Shown here piece by piece: positions 24,443 through 32,956 of a stretch of 64,000 bases of DNA (position 1 is its first letter; each line of letters begins with the position of its first letter). The stretch comes from Cellulosilyticum lentocellum DSM 5427 (GTDB taxonomy: Bacteria > Bacillota > Clostridia > Lachnospirales > Cellulosilyticaceae). The notes under the pieces were generated by a model. The model was given only the letters and a program-made list of their open reading frames with translations, made no database searches and was not told where the DNA came from. The DNA lies in the NCBI RefSeq assembly GCF_000178835.2, contig NC_015275.1, positions 2,067,001-2,131,000 on the forward strand. The letters run 5' to 3'. The translations under genes and the position numbers were made by a program.

Positions 24443-25153
24443 ATGATTAACTTAATAATATGTGATGATAATAAGGATTTCTTAGAATCTGCCACGCTAT
24501 ATATTGAGTATTATCTATCAGTATTGAATGTAGATATTAAAGTTCATCAATTTTCGTGTAGTGAAGCTTTTATAAAGGTGTTCAATGAAGTGCCTTATTT
24601 TTTTGATATAGTCATTTTAGATATAGATATGCCTGGAAAAGATGGAATAGAAGTTGCAAGATTAATAAGAGAGATTAATCAGGAGCTATTAATTGTATTT
24701 TTAACAGGGATAACGACACGGGTTTTTGAAAGCTTTAAAGTTGGTGCATTCAGATATGTACGTAAAAGTCATTTTAAAGAGGAAATCGAAGAGTGCATTC
24801 AGAGTGCTTTAAAAAAGATGAGAGCGCAGACAGAATGCTATATAATTAAAACAGAGGAAGGATGGCTTAAATTATTAGTTAAAGATATTATGTATTTTCT
24901 GTGTGTCAACCGGCATATTGAAGTACATACGATTCAAGCATGTTATAAAACAACGATACGGCGTATGAAGGATGTTGAGGAGCAATTTGAAAATAAGAGT
25001 TTTACGAAAATTCATAGGGGTTGCATGGTTAATTTAGGTTACATAAAGACTATAGAGGAACAGAAGGTTATTTTAGATAATAATGAATTACTGGTTATGA
25101 GTAGATATAGAATGCAACAGGTTTTTTCGGCATATAAAGATTATATTAGGTAG
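24443..25153 (+). CDS. LytTR-family response regulator (AgrA-like)
   Basis: 236 residues; the ATG at 24443 follows TGGGGTGA and gives the expected receiver start (MINLIICDDNKDF). Acidic pocket D8/D9, phosphoacceptor D60 in VILDIDMPGKDG, and the conserved K in 'RYVRKSHFKEE'. The LytTR DNA-binding domain covers about 130-232 (VKDIMYFLCVNRHIEVHTIQ; FTKIHRGCMVNLGYI). LytTR proteins bind paired repeats about two helical turns apart; such a repeat occurs at 26494-26529. Operon with the next gene (12-base gap). Confidence 0.9.
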   Translation: MINLIICDDNKDFLESATLYIEYYLSVLNVDIKVHQFSCSEAFIKVFNEVPYFFDIVILDIDMPGKDGIEVARLIREINQELLIVFLTGITTRVFESFKVGAFRYVRKSHFKEEIEECIQSALKKMRAQTECYIIKTEEGWLKLLVKDIMYFLCVNRHIEVHTIQACYKTTIRRMKDVEEQFENKSFTKIHRGCMVNLGYIKTIEEQKVILDNNELLVMSRYRMQQVFSAYKDYIR

Positions 25154-25165
25154 GGGGAATTAAAA

Positions 25166-26494
25166 ATGAGAGATTTGATATGGGTGGTGCTAGAATTTGG
25201 TATAGGATTAATAGAAATGATTATTTATCTTAGCTTTTTGGCCCCAAGACTTTATAATGTGAAGAAGACTTCGAGTATAAAAAAAATAGGTATAAGTATA
25301 GTTGCAAGTGTAATTATGTATTATATGGGTGATTTACAGATTCCGTTTATTATAGGGCTAATGCTTAAAATGGGAATTATTTTTGCAACAGGACATGTAA
25401 TTTTTCAATCCAGTCTACAAGATGAAATATTGTACACATTATTTTTCTTGGTTATTGTGTATTTGATAGACTTTCTAGTGATTGCGATAATGGGAGGCAA
25501 TAAATATACAGTTACTTCTAAAGATAATTCAGAACTAAGTGCATTCTACGTACAATTAGGTCTTATAAGCAAGTTTATTCTATTTGTTTTTACTAAGGTT
25601 TTCTTTAAAGTAGATTCTAAGAAGAGAATTTGTTTTACACCACAAGTTAACATTTTAATGTATACCAGTTTTGCTATTGCATTGGTAAGTGCTTATGCAT
25701 TGAGTAGTGTATTTTTTAATCTTATTGGGAAAGGGACTTTTATTATCAATCTGTGTATAACAATAGCGGCATTGGGGATTTTTTGTGATAACACTATTAT
25801 TTATTTTGTTGTACAAAAGCTAAGTGAATGGTTAGAAAAAGAAAAAGAATATGAGGTAGTACAGTATCAAAATGAAGTACTTATTAAAGAAACTTTAGAG
25901 AAAGATGAAATGAACAAAGAAGTGCGTAAGATTTGGCATGATTTTAATAATCATATGAGCTGCATAGACATGCTTTTGCAGATGGAAAATATAGAAAAAG
26001 CAAGAGAATATATTAAGAATATGAATGCTAGTTGTCAAACCACTTATATGGGAATAAGGACGGGAAATGAAATGGCAGATGTAGTTGTTAACCAAAAATT
26101 TATGTTAGCTAAAGCAGAAGCCATAGAGCTCATCGTTAAAGGAGAGTTACAAGAGGAAATACGAATAAATCAAATGGATTTATGTGCACTTTTATGCAAT
26201 AGTTTAGATAATGCAATAGAGGCGTGTCGCCAGATAGAAGATAAAGAAGAAAGGAAGGCAAGTTTATTTTTAAAGATGTACAAAGATTATTTGCTAATTG
26301 ATGTTACTAATAGTGTTAAAGAAGAAGTAGATAAAAATAAGAAATTAGTTACAACTAAAAGTGATAAGAAGAGACATGGAATAGGAATGCTTAGTATGAG
26401 AACAGTTGTAGAAAAATATGGTGGAAATTTAGAATGGAAGTGCGAAAATAAGCAATTTTTCTTATCAATCATAGTTAAAAATATTACTATTTGA
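25166..26494 (+). CDS. AgrC-type sensor histidine kinase
   Basis: 442 residues. The N-terminal 215 residues carry about six membrane helices. The kinase core has the H-box KIWHDFNNHMS (H near residue 258), an N-box CNSLDNAIEAC and a G-box KKRHGIGMLSM, as in HPK10/AgrC kinases with GHKL ATPase domain. It should sense the peptide made by the downstream agrB/agrD pair and phosphorylate the upstream LytTR regulator. The usual order in staphylococci is BDCA; here it is A-C then B-D. Confidence 0.9.
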   Translation: MRDLIWVVLEFGIGLIEMIIYLSFLAPRLYNVKKTSSIKKIGISIVASVIMYYMGDLQIPFIIGLMLKMGIIFATGHVIFQSSLQDEILYTLFFLVIVYLIDFLVIAIMGGNKYTVTSKDNSELSAFYVQLGLISKFILFVFTKVFFKVDSKKRICFTPQVNILMYTSFAIALVSAYALSSVFFNLIGKGTFIINLCITIAALGIFCDNTIIYFVVQKLSEWLEKEKEYEVVQYQNEVLIKETLEKDEMNKEVRKIWHDFNNHMSCIDMLLQMENIEKAREYIKNMNASCQTTYMGIRTGNEMADVVVNQKFMLAKAEAIELIVKGELQEEIRINQMDLCALLCNSLDNAIEACRQIEDKEERKASLFLKMYKDYLLIDVTNSVKEEVDKNKKLVTTKSDKKRHGIGMLSMRTVVEKYGGNLEWKCENKQFFLSIIVKNITI

Positions 26495-26529
26495 CTATTC
26501 GCGCCAAAAAAACATACTATTCGCGCCAA
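26494..26529 (+). promoter_or_regulatory. LytTR-type direct repeat
   Basis: ACTATTCGCGCCAA occurs exactly at 26494-26507 and 26516-26529, a 22-bp period (two helical turns). It is unusually G+C-rich for this AT-rich gap. It ends about 26 bases upstream of the -10 of the agrBD promoter, where an activator would contact polymerase. Best candidate for the regulator's binding box. Confidence 0.8.
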
Positions 26530-26555
26530 TTTACGCATTTGTAAAAAAATAGTAT

Positions 26556-26561
26556 TATAAT
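26556..26561 (+). promoter_or_regulatory. -10 element of agrBD promoter
   Basis: TATAAT at 26556-26561. The -35 position (26533-26538, ACGCAT) is poor, so the promoter probably needs an activator bound to the upstream repeat. The ribosome site GAGGTG follows and then the ATG at 26580. Confidence 0.65.
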
Positions 26562-26579
26562 ATAAACAGAGGTGAAAAA

Positions 26580-27185
26580 ATGTTGCAAATTATATGTAAT
26601 CGTATATCAAATAAACTAGTTTTATACAATATTATAGAAAAAGAAGAGCAATGTATATACGATTATGGCATTTATTTAACCTTAATGACGATTATTACAA
26701 CTAGTACAATAATAGTTCTGGGTTTTCTTTGGGGAGAAATAGGACTGACTATAGTATTTCTTTTAGTACTAGCTAGTATGCGTCACTATACCGGCGGTTA
26801 TCATGCAAATCATTATTGGCAATGTTATCTATTATCATGTATGTCGTATTGCACAGTGATGTATTTGGTGGTAAACAATATGCTACTAAATAGTGTAGTG
26901 TTAGTAGTGCTAGGTGGAGGAGCTATGATTTATAATCTAGTTGTTGGCTCTTTAAATAGTGATAAGAATCCTAAAACTTCTAAGGAAATGTTACAAAGAA
27001 CCAAGAAAGCAAGGTTTATTTTTGTATTGTATGACATTGTAAGCATTGTAGGTGTTTTATTTCACCTAGGTGAAGTCGGCATATGGCTAATTATAATTTG
27101 GAGCCAAATCATTGTTATGTTTTCACTTCTTATTTTTCAAATTCAAAGGAGGTATTTCAAATGGAAATTAAAAAAACAATGTTAA
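26580..27185 (+). CDS. agrB: AgrB-like peptide-processing membrane protease
   Basis: 201 residues with several membrane helices. The catalytic pair is in SMRHYTGGYHANHYWQCYLL: His75 and Cys82, spaced exactly as His77/Cys84 of staphylococcal AgrB. It cleaves the C-terminal part of AgrD and forms the (thio)lactone ring. The conserved 'RHYTGGYHA' block and the later PKTSKEM segment are AgrB hallmarks. It overlaps the AgrD gene by 25 bases. Confidence 0.92.
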   Translation: MLQIICNRISNKLVLYNIIEKEEQCIYDYGIYLTLMTIITTSTIIVLGFLWGEIGLTIVFLLVLASMRHYTGGYHANHYWQCYLLSCMSYCTVMYLVVNNMLLNSVVLVVLGGGAMIYNLVVGSLNSDKNPKTSKEMLQRTKKARFIFVLYDIVSIVGVLFHLGEVGIWLIIIWSQIIVMFSLLIFQIQRRYFKWKLKKQC

Positions 27186-27313
27186 GAGGTATTGCAAAAA
27201 CAGCTGAGAAAGCAGTAGAAGGAGCAAGTGGTTCTAAGTCATTAGTTTTCTTCTTTGAACCAGAAATGCCAAAAGCATTAAAAGAAGCGAAATTCGGTAA
27301 AAATAACAAATAA
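27161..27313 (+). CDS. agrD: AgrD-like cyclic autoinducer peptide precursor
   Basis: 50 residues; the ATG at 27161 has AAAGGAGG 8 bases upstream, inside the end of agrB. An amphipathic N-terminal helix (MEIKKTMLRGIAKTAEKAVE) is followed by the signal region GSKSLVFF and the charged recognition tail FEPEMPKALKE. Aligning that tail with D-E-x-E-V-P of staphylococcal AgrD places cleavage after Phe31, giving a five-residue ring Ser27-Leu-Val-Phe-Phe. There is no cysteine in the protein, so the ring should be a true lactone, not a thiolactone. Confidence 0.85.
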   Translation: MEIKKTMLRGIAKTAEKAVEGASGSKSLVFFFEPEMPKALKEAKFGKNNK

Positions 27314-27337
27314 TACATAATGAAAAATAAACTCATA

Positions 27338-27388
27338 AAAAGATGTTTTCATGTAGAAACTGACTCTATAGAAAACATCTTTTTTTTG
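27338..27388 (+). terminator. terminator of agr-like operon
   Basis: A 13-bp stem (AAAAGATGTTTTC/GAAAACATCTTTT) with a 20-base loop, followed by T's. The T-run merges with the -35 of the next promoter. Confidence 0.85.
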
Positions 27389-27414
27389 ACCTTAAAAAGC
27401 TGTTTAGGTATAAT
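27386..27414 (+). promoter_or_regulatory. promoter of sdaAB-sdaAA
   Basis: TTGACC (27386-27391), 17-bp spacer, TATAAT (27409-27414), about 37 bases before the sdaAB ATG. Confidence 0.75.
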
Positions 27415-27450
27415 AGAGAAGTTAAAATTTTACAATAAAGAGGATGACAG

Positions 27451-28119
27451 ATGAAAGAATTAAGTGTATTTGACATTATCGGGCCTAATATGATTGGGCC
27501 ATCTAGTTCACATACGGCAGGTGCCCTTAAAATAGCAAGAGTAGCTTATAAGCTAGCACCTGAAATCATTTCTAAGGTAACCTTCGTTTTATATGGTTCT
27601 TTTGCTAAAACTTATAGAGGACATGGGACAGATAGAGCCTTAGTGGCTGGATTATTAGGAATGGGACAAGAAGATGAACGTATAAAAGAAGCCTTTTCTT
27701 ATGCCAAGGAAGCAGGGCTTCATTATATTTTCGAAACTAGTAATGATGAACATATTAAACACCCCAACACAGTAGAAATTATAGTAGAAGATGAAAAGGG
27801 GTGCCCTTTTAGTATAGTAGGATCTTCTATAGGTGGTGGTGCCATTAGTATTGATAAGGTTAATGGTATGGAAGTTTTCTTTGATGGAGAATATGAAACT
27901 TTATTTATTAATCATGAAGATAGGACAGGTGTTGTAGCACATATTACACAGTGTTTAAGTGAATGGCAAATTAATATTGCTTATATGAGGTCTTATCGTC
28001 AAGCAAAAGGAGAAGTAGCCTCTACCATTATTGAAACAGATCAACCCATTTGTGATGAAGTTTTAGCAGCGATTATGGAAAATTCATCTGTACAATATGC
28101 TAAAAAGATTAACTTATAG
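27451..28119 (+). CDS. sdaAB: L-serine ammonia-lyase, Fe-S dependent, beta subunit
   Basis: 222 residues. The family signature 'FDIIGPNMIGPSSSHTAGAL' is at the start, 'GSFAKTYRGHGTDRALVAGL' follows, and a C-terminal ACT-like domain covers about 148-222 (LFINHEDRTGVVAHITQCLS). With the alpha subunit it deaminates L-serine to pyruvate and ammonia using an oxygen-labile [4Fe-4S] cluster, typical of anaerobes. The alpha gene starts 11 bases later behind GAGGAG. Confidence 0.95.
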   Translation: MKELSVFDIIGPNMIGPSSSHTAGALKIARVAYKLAPEIISKVTFVLYGSFAKTYRGHGTDRALVAGLLGMGQEDERIKEAFSYAKEAGLHYIFETSNDEHIKHPNTVEIIVEDEKGCPFSIVGSSIGGGAISIDKVNGMEVFFDGEYETLFINHEDRTGVVAHITQCLSEWQINIAYMRSYRQAKGEVASTIIETDQPICDEVLAAIMENSSVQYAKKINL

Positions 28120-28130
28120 AGGAGCAGCTT

Positions 28131-28997
28131 ATGAATTTTATAAGTAGTAAAGAATTACTTGCATTATGCGAAGAAAAAAATTATACCTTGTCAGAAGCTA
28201 TGTTAGAAAGAGAAATAGAACTATTTCACCACAGCGAAACCAAAGTATTAGGGCAAATGGCACATGCTTATGATATCATGAAAAAAGCTGTAAAGCGTGC
28301 CTTGACAGAAGAACTTGTTTCTATGGGTGGCTTAATAGGTGGAGAAAGTAAAAAGCTCTTTTTCAAAGAGGAGTCTTCTGTATGTGGTGATTTAATGCGT
28401 AAAGCCATTAGCTATGCAGTAGGTGTATTAGAGGTCAATAGCTCTATGGGGCTTATTGTGGCAGCACCTACAGCAGGTTCTTCAGGTGTTATTCCAGGTG
28501 CTTTAATTGCCGTTCAAGAAGCTTTTCATTTAAGTGAAGAACAAATGGTAAAAGCATTATTTAATGCAGGGGCAGTAGGTTATTTAATTACACGCAATGC
28601 AACTGTATCAGGGGCAGAAGGTGGCTGCCAAGCTGAAGTAGGTGCAGCATCAGCTATGGCAGCTTCTGCTGTATGTGAGTTAAGAGGTGGTACACCTAAA
28701 CAATGTTTAGATGCAGCTTCCACAGCTTTAACCAATATTATAGGACTTGTTTGTGATCCTATTGCAGGACTTGTAGAAGCACCTTGTCAAAAGCGTAATG
28801 CTATGGGCGTGGCCAATGCTTTAATAAGTGCAGAAATGACATTATGTGGTATTTCACATTTGATTCCTTTTGATGAGACGGTAGAAGCTATGTATCGTGT
28901 AGGTCATAGTATGCCCAGTGAATTAAGAGAAACAGCACTGGGAGGAGTAGCCAGCACACCAACAGCTTGTCAGCTTTGTAAAGGAATATTTGAATAA
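28131..28997 (+). CDS. sdaAA: L-serine ammonia-lyase, Fe-S dependent, alpha subunit
   Basis: 288 residues. 'SMGLIVAAPTAGSSGVIPGA', 'GYLITRNATVSGAEGGCQAE' and 'GLVCDPIAGLVEAPCQKRNA' are the conserved blocks; Cys in the last two, plus 'CQLCKGIF' at the end, supply cluster ligands. Full length for the two-subunit clostridial enzyme. Confidence 0.95.
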   Translation: MNFISSKELLALCEEKNYTLSEAMLEREIELFHHSETKVLGQMAHAYDIMKKAVKRALTEELVSMGGLIGGESKKLFFKEESSVCGDLMRKAISYAVGVLEVNSSMGLIVAAPTAGSSGVIPGALIAVQEAFHLSEEQMVKALFNAGAVGYLITRNATVSGAEGGCQAEVGAASAMAASAVCELRGGTPKQCLDAASTALTNIIGLVCDPIAGLVEAPCQKRNAMGVANALISAEMTLCGISHLIPFDETVEAMYRVGHSMPSELRETALGGVASTPTACQLCKGIFE

Positions 28998-29077
28998 AGG
29001 ATGACAAAGTAATGAGATTCATAATATAATTAAAGTAGCACTATCAAGTGTGCAGAGATAAGAATGGAGGTAAAGGC

Positions 29078-29935
29078 ATGTTAGATATAGCCATTATTGG
29101 TGCTGGCCCAGCAGGACTTTCTGCAGCTATCACAGGGGTTATTCGTAATAAAAAAGTAAAAGTATTTGGTAATCCACCATCTACTAGCTATATATATAAA
29201 GCTGAACGAGTTGATAATTATATAGGGATGCTAGGCGTATCTGGTAAAGAAATGATGGAAACATTTACGAGTCATGCAAAAGACTTAGGTGTAGAAATTG
29301 AAAATAAAAAGGTCATTGAGATTTTTCAAATGGGTAATTATTATACTTTAAATGTAGAAAATGAATTCATAGAAGCTAAAACAGTTATTTTAGCCAATGG
29401 TTTAACGAAGACAGCTGTTTTAGAAGGTGAAAATGAATTTCTGGGTAGAGGTGTCAGTTATTGTGCAACCTGTGATGGCCCACTTTATAGAGGAAAGGCA
29501 GTTGTTGTAATTGGTGATTCTATTCATGCAGAAGAAGATGCTAATTACCTAGCAGAAGTATGTGAGCAAGTTTACTATATTCCACTTTATAAAGAAATTA
29601 GTCATTTAGATGGACGTATAGAGGTACTTAAAGCTAGACCTAAACGTATTTTTGGAGAGCAAGTAGTAAAGGGACTTGATCTAGCAGAAGGAAGCTTAGA
29701 TGTCAGCGGTGTCTTTATTATTAAAGATAATATTCCTACCACTAAATTATTAAGCGGTTTAGAGCTAGATAATAAATCCATACGTGTCAATCGTATGATG
29801 GAGACAAATTTACCAGGTGTTTATGCAGCAGGAGATTGTACAGGAAAACCATTTCAAGTTGCAAAAGCAGTAGGAGAAGGAAGTACTGCGGTACTTCAAG
29901 CAGTAAGCTATTTAAATACGCTTGCAAAAGCATAA
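29078..29935 (+). CDS. thioredoxin-reductase-like FAD/NAD(P) oxidoreductase
   Basis: 285 residues; the ATG at 29078 (AATGGAGG upstream) gives the expected FAD motif MLDIAIIGAGPAGLSAA. The redox pair CATC is in 'GVSYCATCDGPLYRGKAVVV', followed by the NAD(P) motif VVIGDSIHAEEDAN, where the usual GGGxxA is altered to GDSIHA. The C-terminal 'GVYAAGDCTGKPFQVAKAVG' closes FAD binding. The altered nucleotide-binding loop suggests a variant donor (for example ferredoxin-dependent or NADH) rather than standard NADPH use. Confidence 0.85.
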   Translation: MLDIAIIGAGPAGLSAAITGVIRNKKVKVFGNPPSTSYIYKAERVDNYIGMLGVSGKEMMETFTSHAKDLGVEIENKKVIEIFQMGNYYTLNVENEFIEAKTVILANGLTKTAVLEGENEFLGRGVSYCATCDGPLYRGKAVVVIGDSIHAEEDANYLAEVCEQVYYIPLYKEISHLDGRIEVLKARPKRIFGEQVVKGLDLAEGSLDVSGVFIIKDNIPTTKLLSGLELDNKSIRVNRMMETNLPGVYAAGDCTGKPFQVAKAVGEGSTAVLQAVSYLNTLAKA

Positions 29936-29938
29936 AGC

Positions 29939-29976
29939 AAAAGATGGTGTTAAGAAATGAGCACCATCTTTTATTT
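29939..29976 (+). terminator. terminator after flavoprotein gene
   Basis: An 11-bp stem (AAAAGATGGTG/CACCATCTTTT) with a 12-base loop and T-rich tail. Confidence 0.85.
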
Positions 29977-30038
29977 TATGAGAGTGCTTGTTCTAAAAAT
30001 GAGAAAACCTCCATAAATTATAAGGAGGAGGTGGGGGG

Positions 30039-30734
30039 ATGAGTAGTAGTTATGCCATTTTGATCATCCTATGTTTAATTGCGCTATATAGTTTGTTTTT
30101 AAATTTAAAAGTAATAGGAAATAATCCTTTTATGTTACTACGTTTAGTGTGTATCTTTTTATTTATCTATTCAGCAACAAGGTATATAACTTTAGTTGTT
30201 TATGGGGATACACCCAGCTATAATCAACTAGTAGCATTAAGATATTTCTACTTTGCAACAAGTATAGGACTTACAGGAACGACACTTTCAGCTGTATGGT
30301 ATGCAACACCTTTGTACCGAGAAAGAATAAAGTATCCTTATGTTTTACTAGGCTTTTTACCGTGTGCTTTATTTTATTTATATATGATACTCAAACAACC
30401 TACACGTATTGTAAAGAGTGAGAAGATAGGTTATGAGCTGATTTTAACAGGACAATTTCCAATGTACTTAAGTATTGTTCAAGGCTGCTTTGTAGGTGTT
30501 ATTTTAATACTTTGTTTAATAGGTATCTGGAGATATAAGAATGTACAAATGAGGGTTCAATTAGCTATTATTATTTTGGCACAACTGGCACTTACTATTG
30601 ATGGTTTAAGTTACTATGTAGACAGAATTTGGACTATCCCACCATTTACCTTAAGTGAGGCTTTTGGATTTTTTGCAGTATATTACATATTGAGTAAGCC
30701 TATCAAAGATATTAAAGGCATTAGTAATGCATAG
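30039..30734 (+). CDS. seven-helix membrane protein of unknown function
   Basis: 231 residues with about seven hydrophobic helices, the first two being YAILIILCLIALYSLFLNLK and FMLLRLVCIFLFIYSATRY. The layout resembles the N-terminal 7TM sensor regions of some kinases, but no signalling domain follows. It has a strong GGAGGAGG ribosome site. Transcription ends at a very strong hairpin. Function unknown. Confidence 0.55.
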   Translation: MSSSYAILIILCLIALYSLFLNLKVIGNNPFMLLRLVCIFLFIYSATRYITLVVYGDTPSYNQLVALRYFYFATSIGLTGTTLSAVWYATPLYRERIKYPYVLLGFLPCALFYLYMILKQPTRIVKSEKIGYELILTGQFPMYLSIVQGCFVGVILILCLIGIWRYKNVQMRVQLAIIILAQLALTIDGLSYYVDRIWTIPPFTLSEAFGFFAVYYILSKPIKDIKGISNA

Positions 30735-30740
30735 AACAGA

Positions 30741-30790
30741 GCCTAATAAAAAGCAACTTCCATAAACATGGAAGTTGCTTTTTATTAGGC
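30741..30790 (+). terminator. bidirectional terminator with 23-bp perfect stem
   Basis: GCCTAATAAAAAGCAACTTC..., 23 perfect base pairs with loop AAAC. It serves the membrane protein on + and the DegV gene on -; the DegV stop codon lies inside its right arm. Confidence 0.9.
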
Positions 30791-31672
30791 ATCGAGTAAC
30801 GTTTCGTATTTTTTTATTAAACAAATACCGGCTACATCAGGACCTGTATTAACGCCAATAGTTGTTCCAATAAAAGCAAAGTCTTCATTTAACGAGAGGT
30901 CTAATGATTTTGCTAATTCATCCCGTAGTACTTGTGCGTACTCCTCATTATCAGCATGAGCAAAAAGATAGTGATAATCTGAAGGGTGTCCTTCAATATA
31001 GTCTTTAGTCATTTCAAGGACTTTCGAAATAGCTTTTTTAGTACCACGTACCTTACCAGCTGGGAAAAGTAAGCCATCTTGTAAATAAATAAGCGGCTTA
31101 ACATTAAGCATCGTACCTAGAAGAGCAGCAGCTTTTCCGATACGACCTCCGTTTTCAAGATAGTCTAGCGTTTCAACAAAGAAAAAGATTCTTGCACTTT
31201 CCCTAAGCTTAGTTGCTACTTGGACAATTTGCTTAAAAGCAAGTCCATCTGCAATCATACGTCCAATTTCTTGAACAAGAACACCTTGGCCACCAGTTGC
31301 ATTAAGAGAATTAATAATTTCAATTTGCGCATTAGGATAATTTTCTAAAATAAGTTCACGAGCATTAACTGCGGCGTTATAAGAACCACTAAAATGGCCT
31401 GATAAACACACACAGATGACACTATTTCCAGCCTCAATATGGGGCTTAAAACGTTCATAATAATCATTGATTGATGGCAAAGAAGTTTTAGGGAAGATTT
31501 TCTCATCTCTTAGTCTTTGATAAAACGTTTTTAATGATAATTCTTCTATTTCCTTAAAATAATTTTCTGTATCAAAAGAAACATAAAAAGGAATTGTTTC
31601 AATGTTGTACTTACTGAGTATAGATTCAGGTAAATCACAAGAAGTATCACTTAATAGTACGATTTTAGGCAT
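30785..31672 (-). CDS. DegV-family fatty-acid-binding protein
   Basis: 295 residues, with GGAGGTG before the ATG. MPKIVLLSDTSCDLPESIL is the DegV N-terminus (SD-T/S-D-L); 'FPKTSLPSINDYYERF' contains the conserved T-S-x-P, and 'VICVCLSGHFSGSYNAAVNA' the fatty-acid head-group-binding S-G-S/T-Y. The family (FakB) presents fatty acids to the FakA kinase. No fakA is nearby. It diverges from the DtxR-like gene. Confidence 0.93.
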   Translation of the reverse strand: MPKIVLLSDTSCDLPESILSKYNIETIPFYVSFDTENYFKEIEELSLKTFYQRLRDEKIFPKTSLPSINDYYERFKPHIEAGNSVICVCLSGHFSGSYNAAVNARELILENYPNAQIEIINSLNATGGQGVLVQEIGRMIADGLAFKQIVQVATKLRESARIFFFVETLDYLENGGRIGKAAALLGTMLNVKPLIYLQDGLLFPAGKVRGTKKAISKVLEMTKDYIEGHPSDYHYLFAHADNEEYAQVLRDELAKSLDLSLNEDFAFIGTTIGVNTGPDVAGICLIKKYETLLDA

Positions 31673-31834
31673 AAATTCACCTCCTTTATTTAAGATAACC
31701 TCTTATCAATTCTAATATGCACTAACTCACTCTGTCAATTCATAATTGAAACTTCTACCATAATAGGAAATAGTGCATGTGAGTGTGAACTCTTGCATAT
31801 ATTTATTGTAGTGATGTTTATATGGAGGGATACC

Positions 31835-32293
31835 ATGCTTTCATCTAGCTTAGAAAAGTGCTTAGTTTGCATGTATCAAATGCTTGAAAGTGATAAGGAA
31901 CTAAAGATTAGTGATCTTGCTAAGCAAATCAACCAACCTTTACAAAAAACAATACAAGCCCTTCAGCGCATGCACTATCAAAAACATATCATATACTCAC
32001 CTTACCAACCCTTAAAATTAACAGAGCAAGGGAAGAGTACAGCGGAGTATTTAATGGCTAGAGATGCGCTTATCGATGAGTTCTTAGGTTTCTTGCATAT
32101 TGAAAAGAATTTTAGTACGGAAAAGGAATCTATGAGTCAGTATTTATCCTACGAAAGCTTAGAGCAAATAGAAAAATTTGTGATTTTTAATAGGCAATAC
32201 CCAGAGATTGCTGAGCGTTTTTCACTTCTTTTAAAAATGACACCTAAGCATACGTTATTACCACCCTTGCCTAATGGAGAAAAAAAGCTATAG
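31835..32293 (+). CDS. DtxR/MntR-like winged-helix regulator
   Basis: 152 residues; the ATG at 31835 follows GGAGGG and is preferred to the upstream in-frame start at 31793. A winged helix (LEKCLVCMYQMLESDKELKI; DLAKQINQPLQKTIQALQRM) precedes 'LKLTEQGKSTAEYLMARDAL', the pattern linking to a DtxR-type dimerisation helix. Metal ligands are not clear and it is shorter than MntR, so metal control is uncertain. Its stop codon lies in the left arm of its own terminator, whose loop now holds an insertion sequence. Confidence 0.65.
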   Translation: MLSSSLEKCLVCMYQMLESDKELKISDLAKQINQPLQKTIQALQRMHYQKHIIYSPYQPLKLTEQGKSTAEYLMARDALIDEFLGFLHIEKNFSTEKESMSQYLSYESLEQIEKFVIFNRQYPEIAERFSLLLKMTPKHTLLPPLPNGEKKL

Positions 32294-32354
32294 GATTTGT
32301 ACCGACCCCCAAAAGTTAGACCAAAAATCTAACGATTGGGAGGTCGGTATTTTT

Positions 32355-32933
32355 ATGACAAAACATAGTTTTGAGTTTAAAAAGAAAGTGGTTTTAGAAT
32401 ACCTAAACGGTGAAGGTGGAACACCTTATCTTTCAACAAAGTATGGATTAGGCTCTACTTCACAATTACGCAAATGGATTAATGCATACAAGGAATTCGG
32501 AGATGCAGGATTAATGCGTTCAAGAAAAAAAGAATATTACTCTTTTGATTATAAACTTCATGTTGTAGAATTATATTTAACAAGTGAGGTTTCGTATCAA
32601 GAATTAGCTATTCAAGAAGGAATTAATAACCCAGCATTGATTTGTAACTGGGTAAATAGATTCCAAGTGGCAGGTCTTGATGCTCTAAGACCTCATAAGA
32701 AAGGTCGGAGAAAAACATTGGAAAAGACTAACTCAAAAGATGTCACGCAACTTACAAAAGATTTTACAGTAGATACGAGCATGGAACATGTACGAGAATT
32801 AGAAGATGAATTACTTAAACTTAGAATAGAGAATGCCTTTTTAAAAGAACTGAGGAGACTGCGTTTAGAGGACGAAGCAAAAACGAGAGACTTGCTAGGG
32901 TCATCAACAGTCTCCGAAGACAATTCAAACTAA
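32355..32933 (+). CDS. IS3-family transposase OrfA
   Basis: 192 residues from the ATG at 32355. Two helix-turn-helix units (LEYLNGEGGTPYLSTKYGLG; 'VSYQELAIQEGINNPALICN') and a C-terminal leucine zipper (EHVRELEDELLKLRIENAFL) are as in IS150-type OrfA. It binds the terminal repeats. A five-A run (32879-32883, codons GCA AAA ACG) near the end allows a -1 shift into OrfB. Confidence 0.92.
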   Translation: MTKHSFEFKKKVVLEYLNGEGGTPYLSTKYGLGSTSQLRKWINAYKEFGDAGLMRSRKKEYYSFDYKLHVVELYLTSEVSYQELAIQEGINNPALICNWVNRFQVAGLDALRPHKKGRRKTLEKTNSKDVTQLTKDFTVDTSMEHVRELEDELLKLRIENAFLKELRRLRLEDEAKTRDLLGSSTVSEDNSN

Positions 32934-32956
32934 AAGACCTTCTCTCGTACAGTCAA

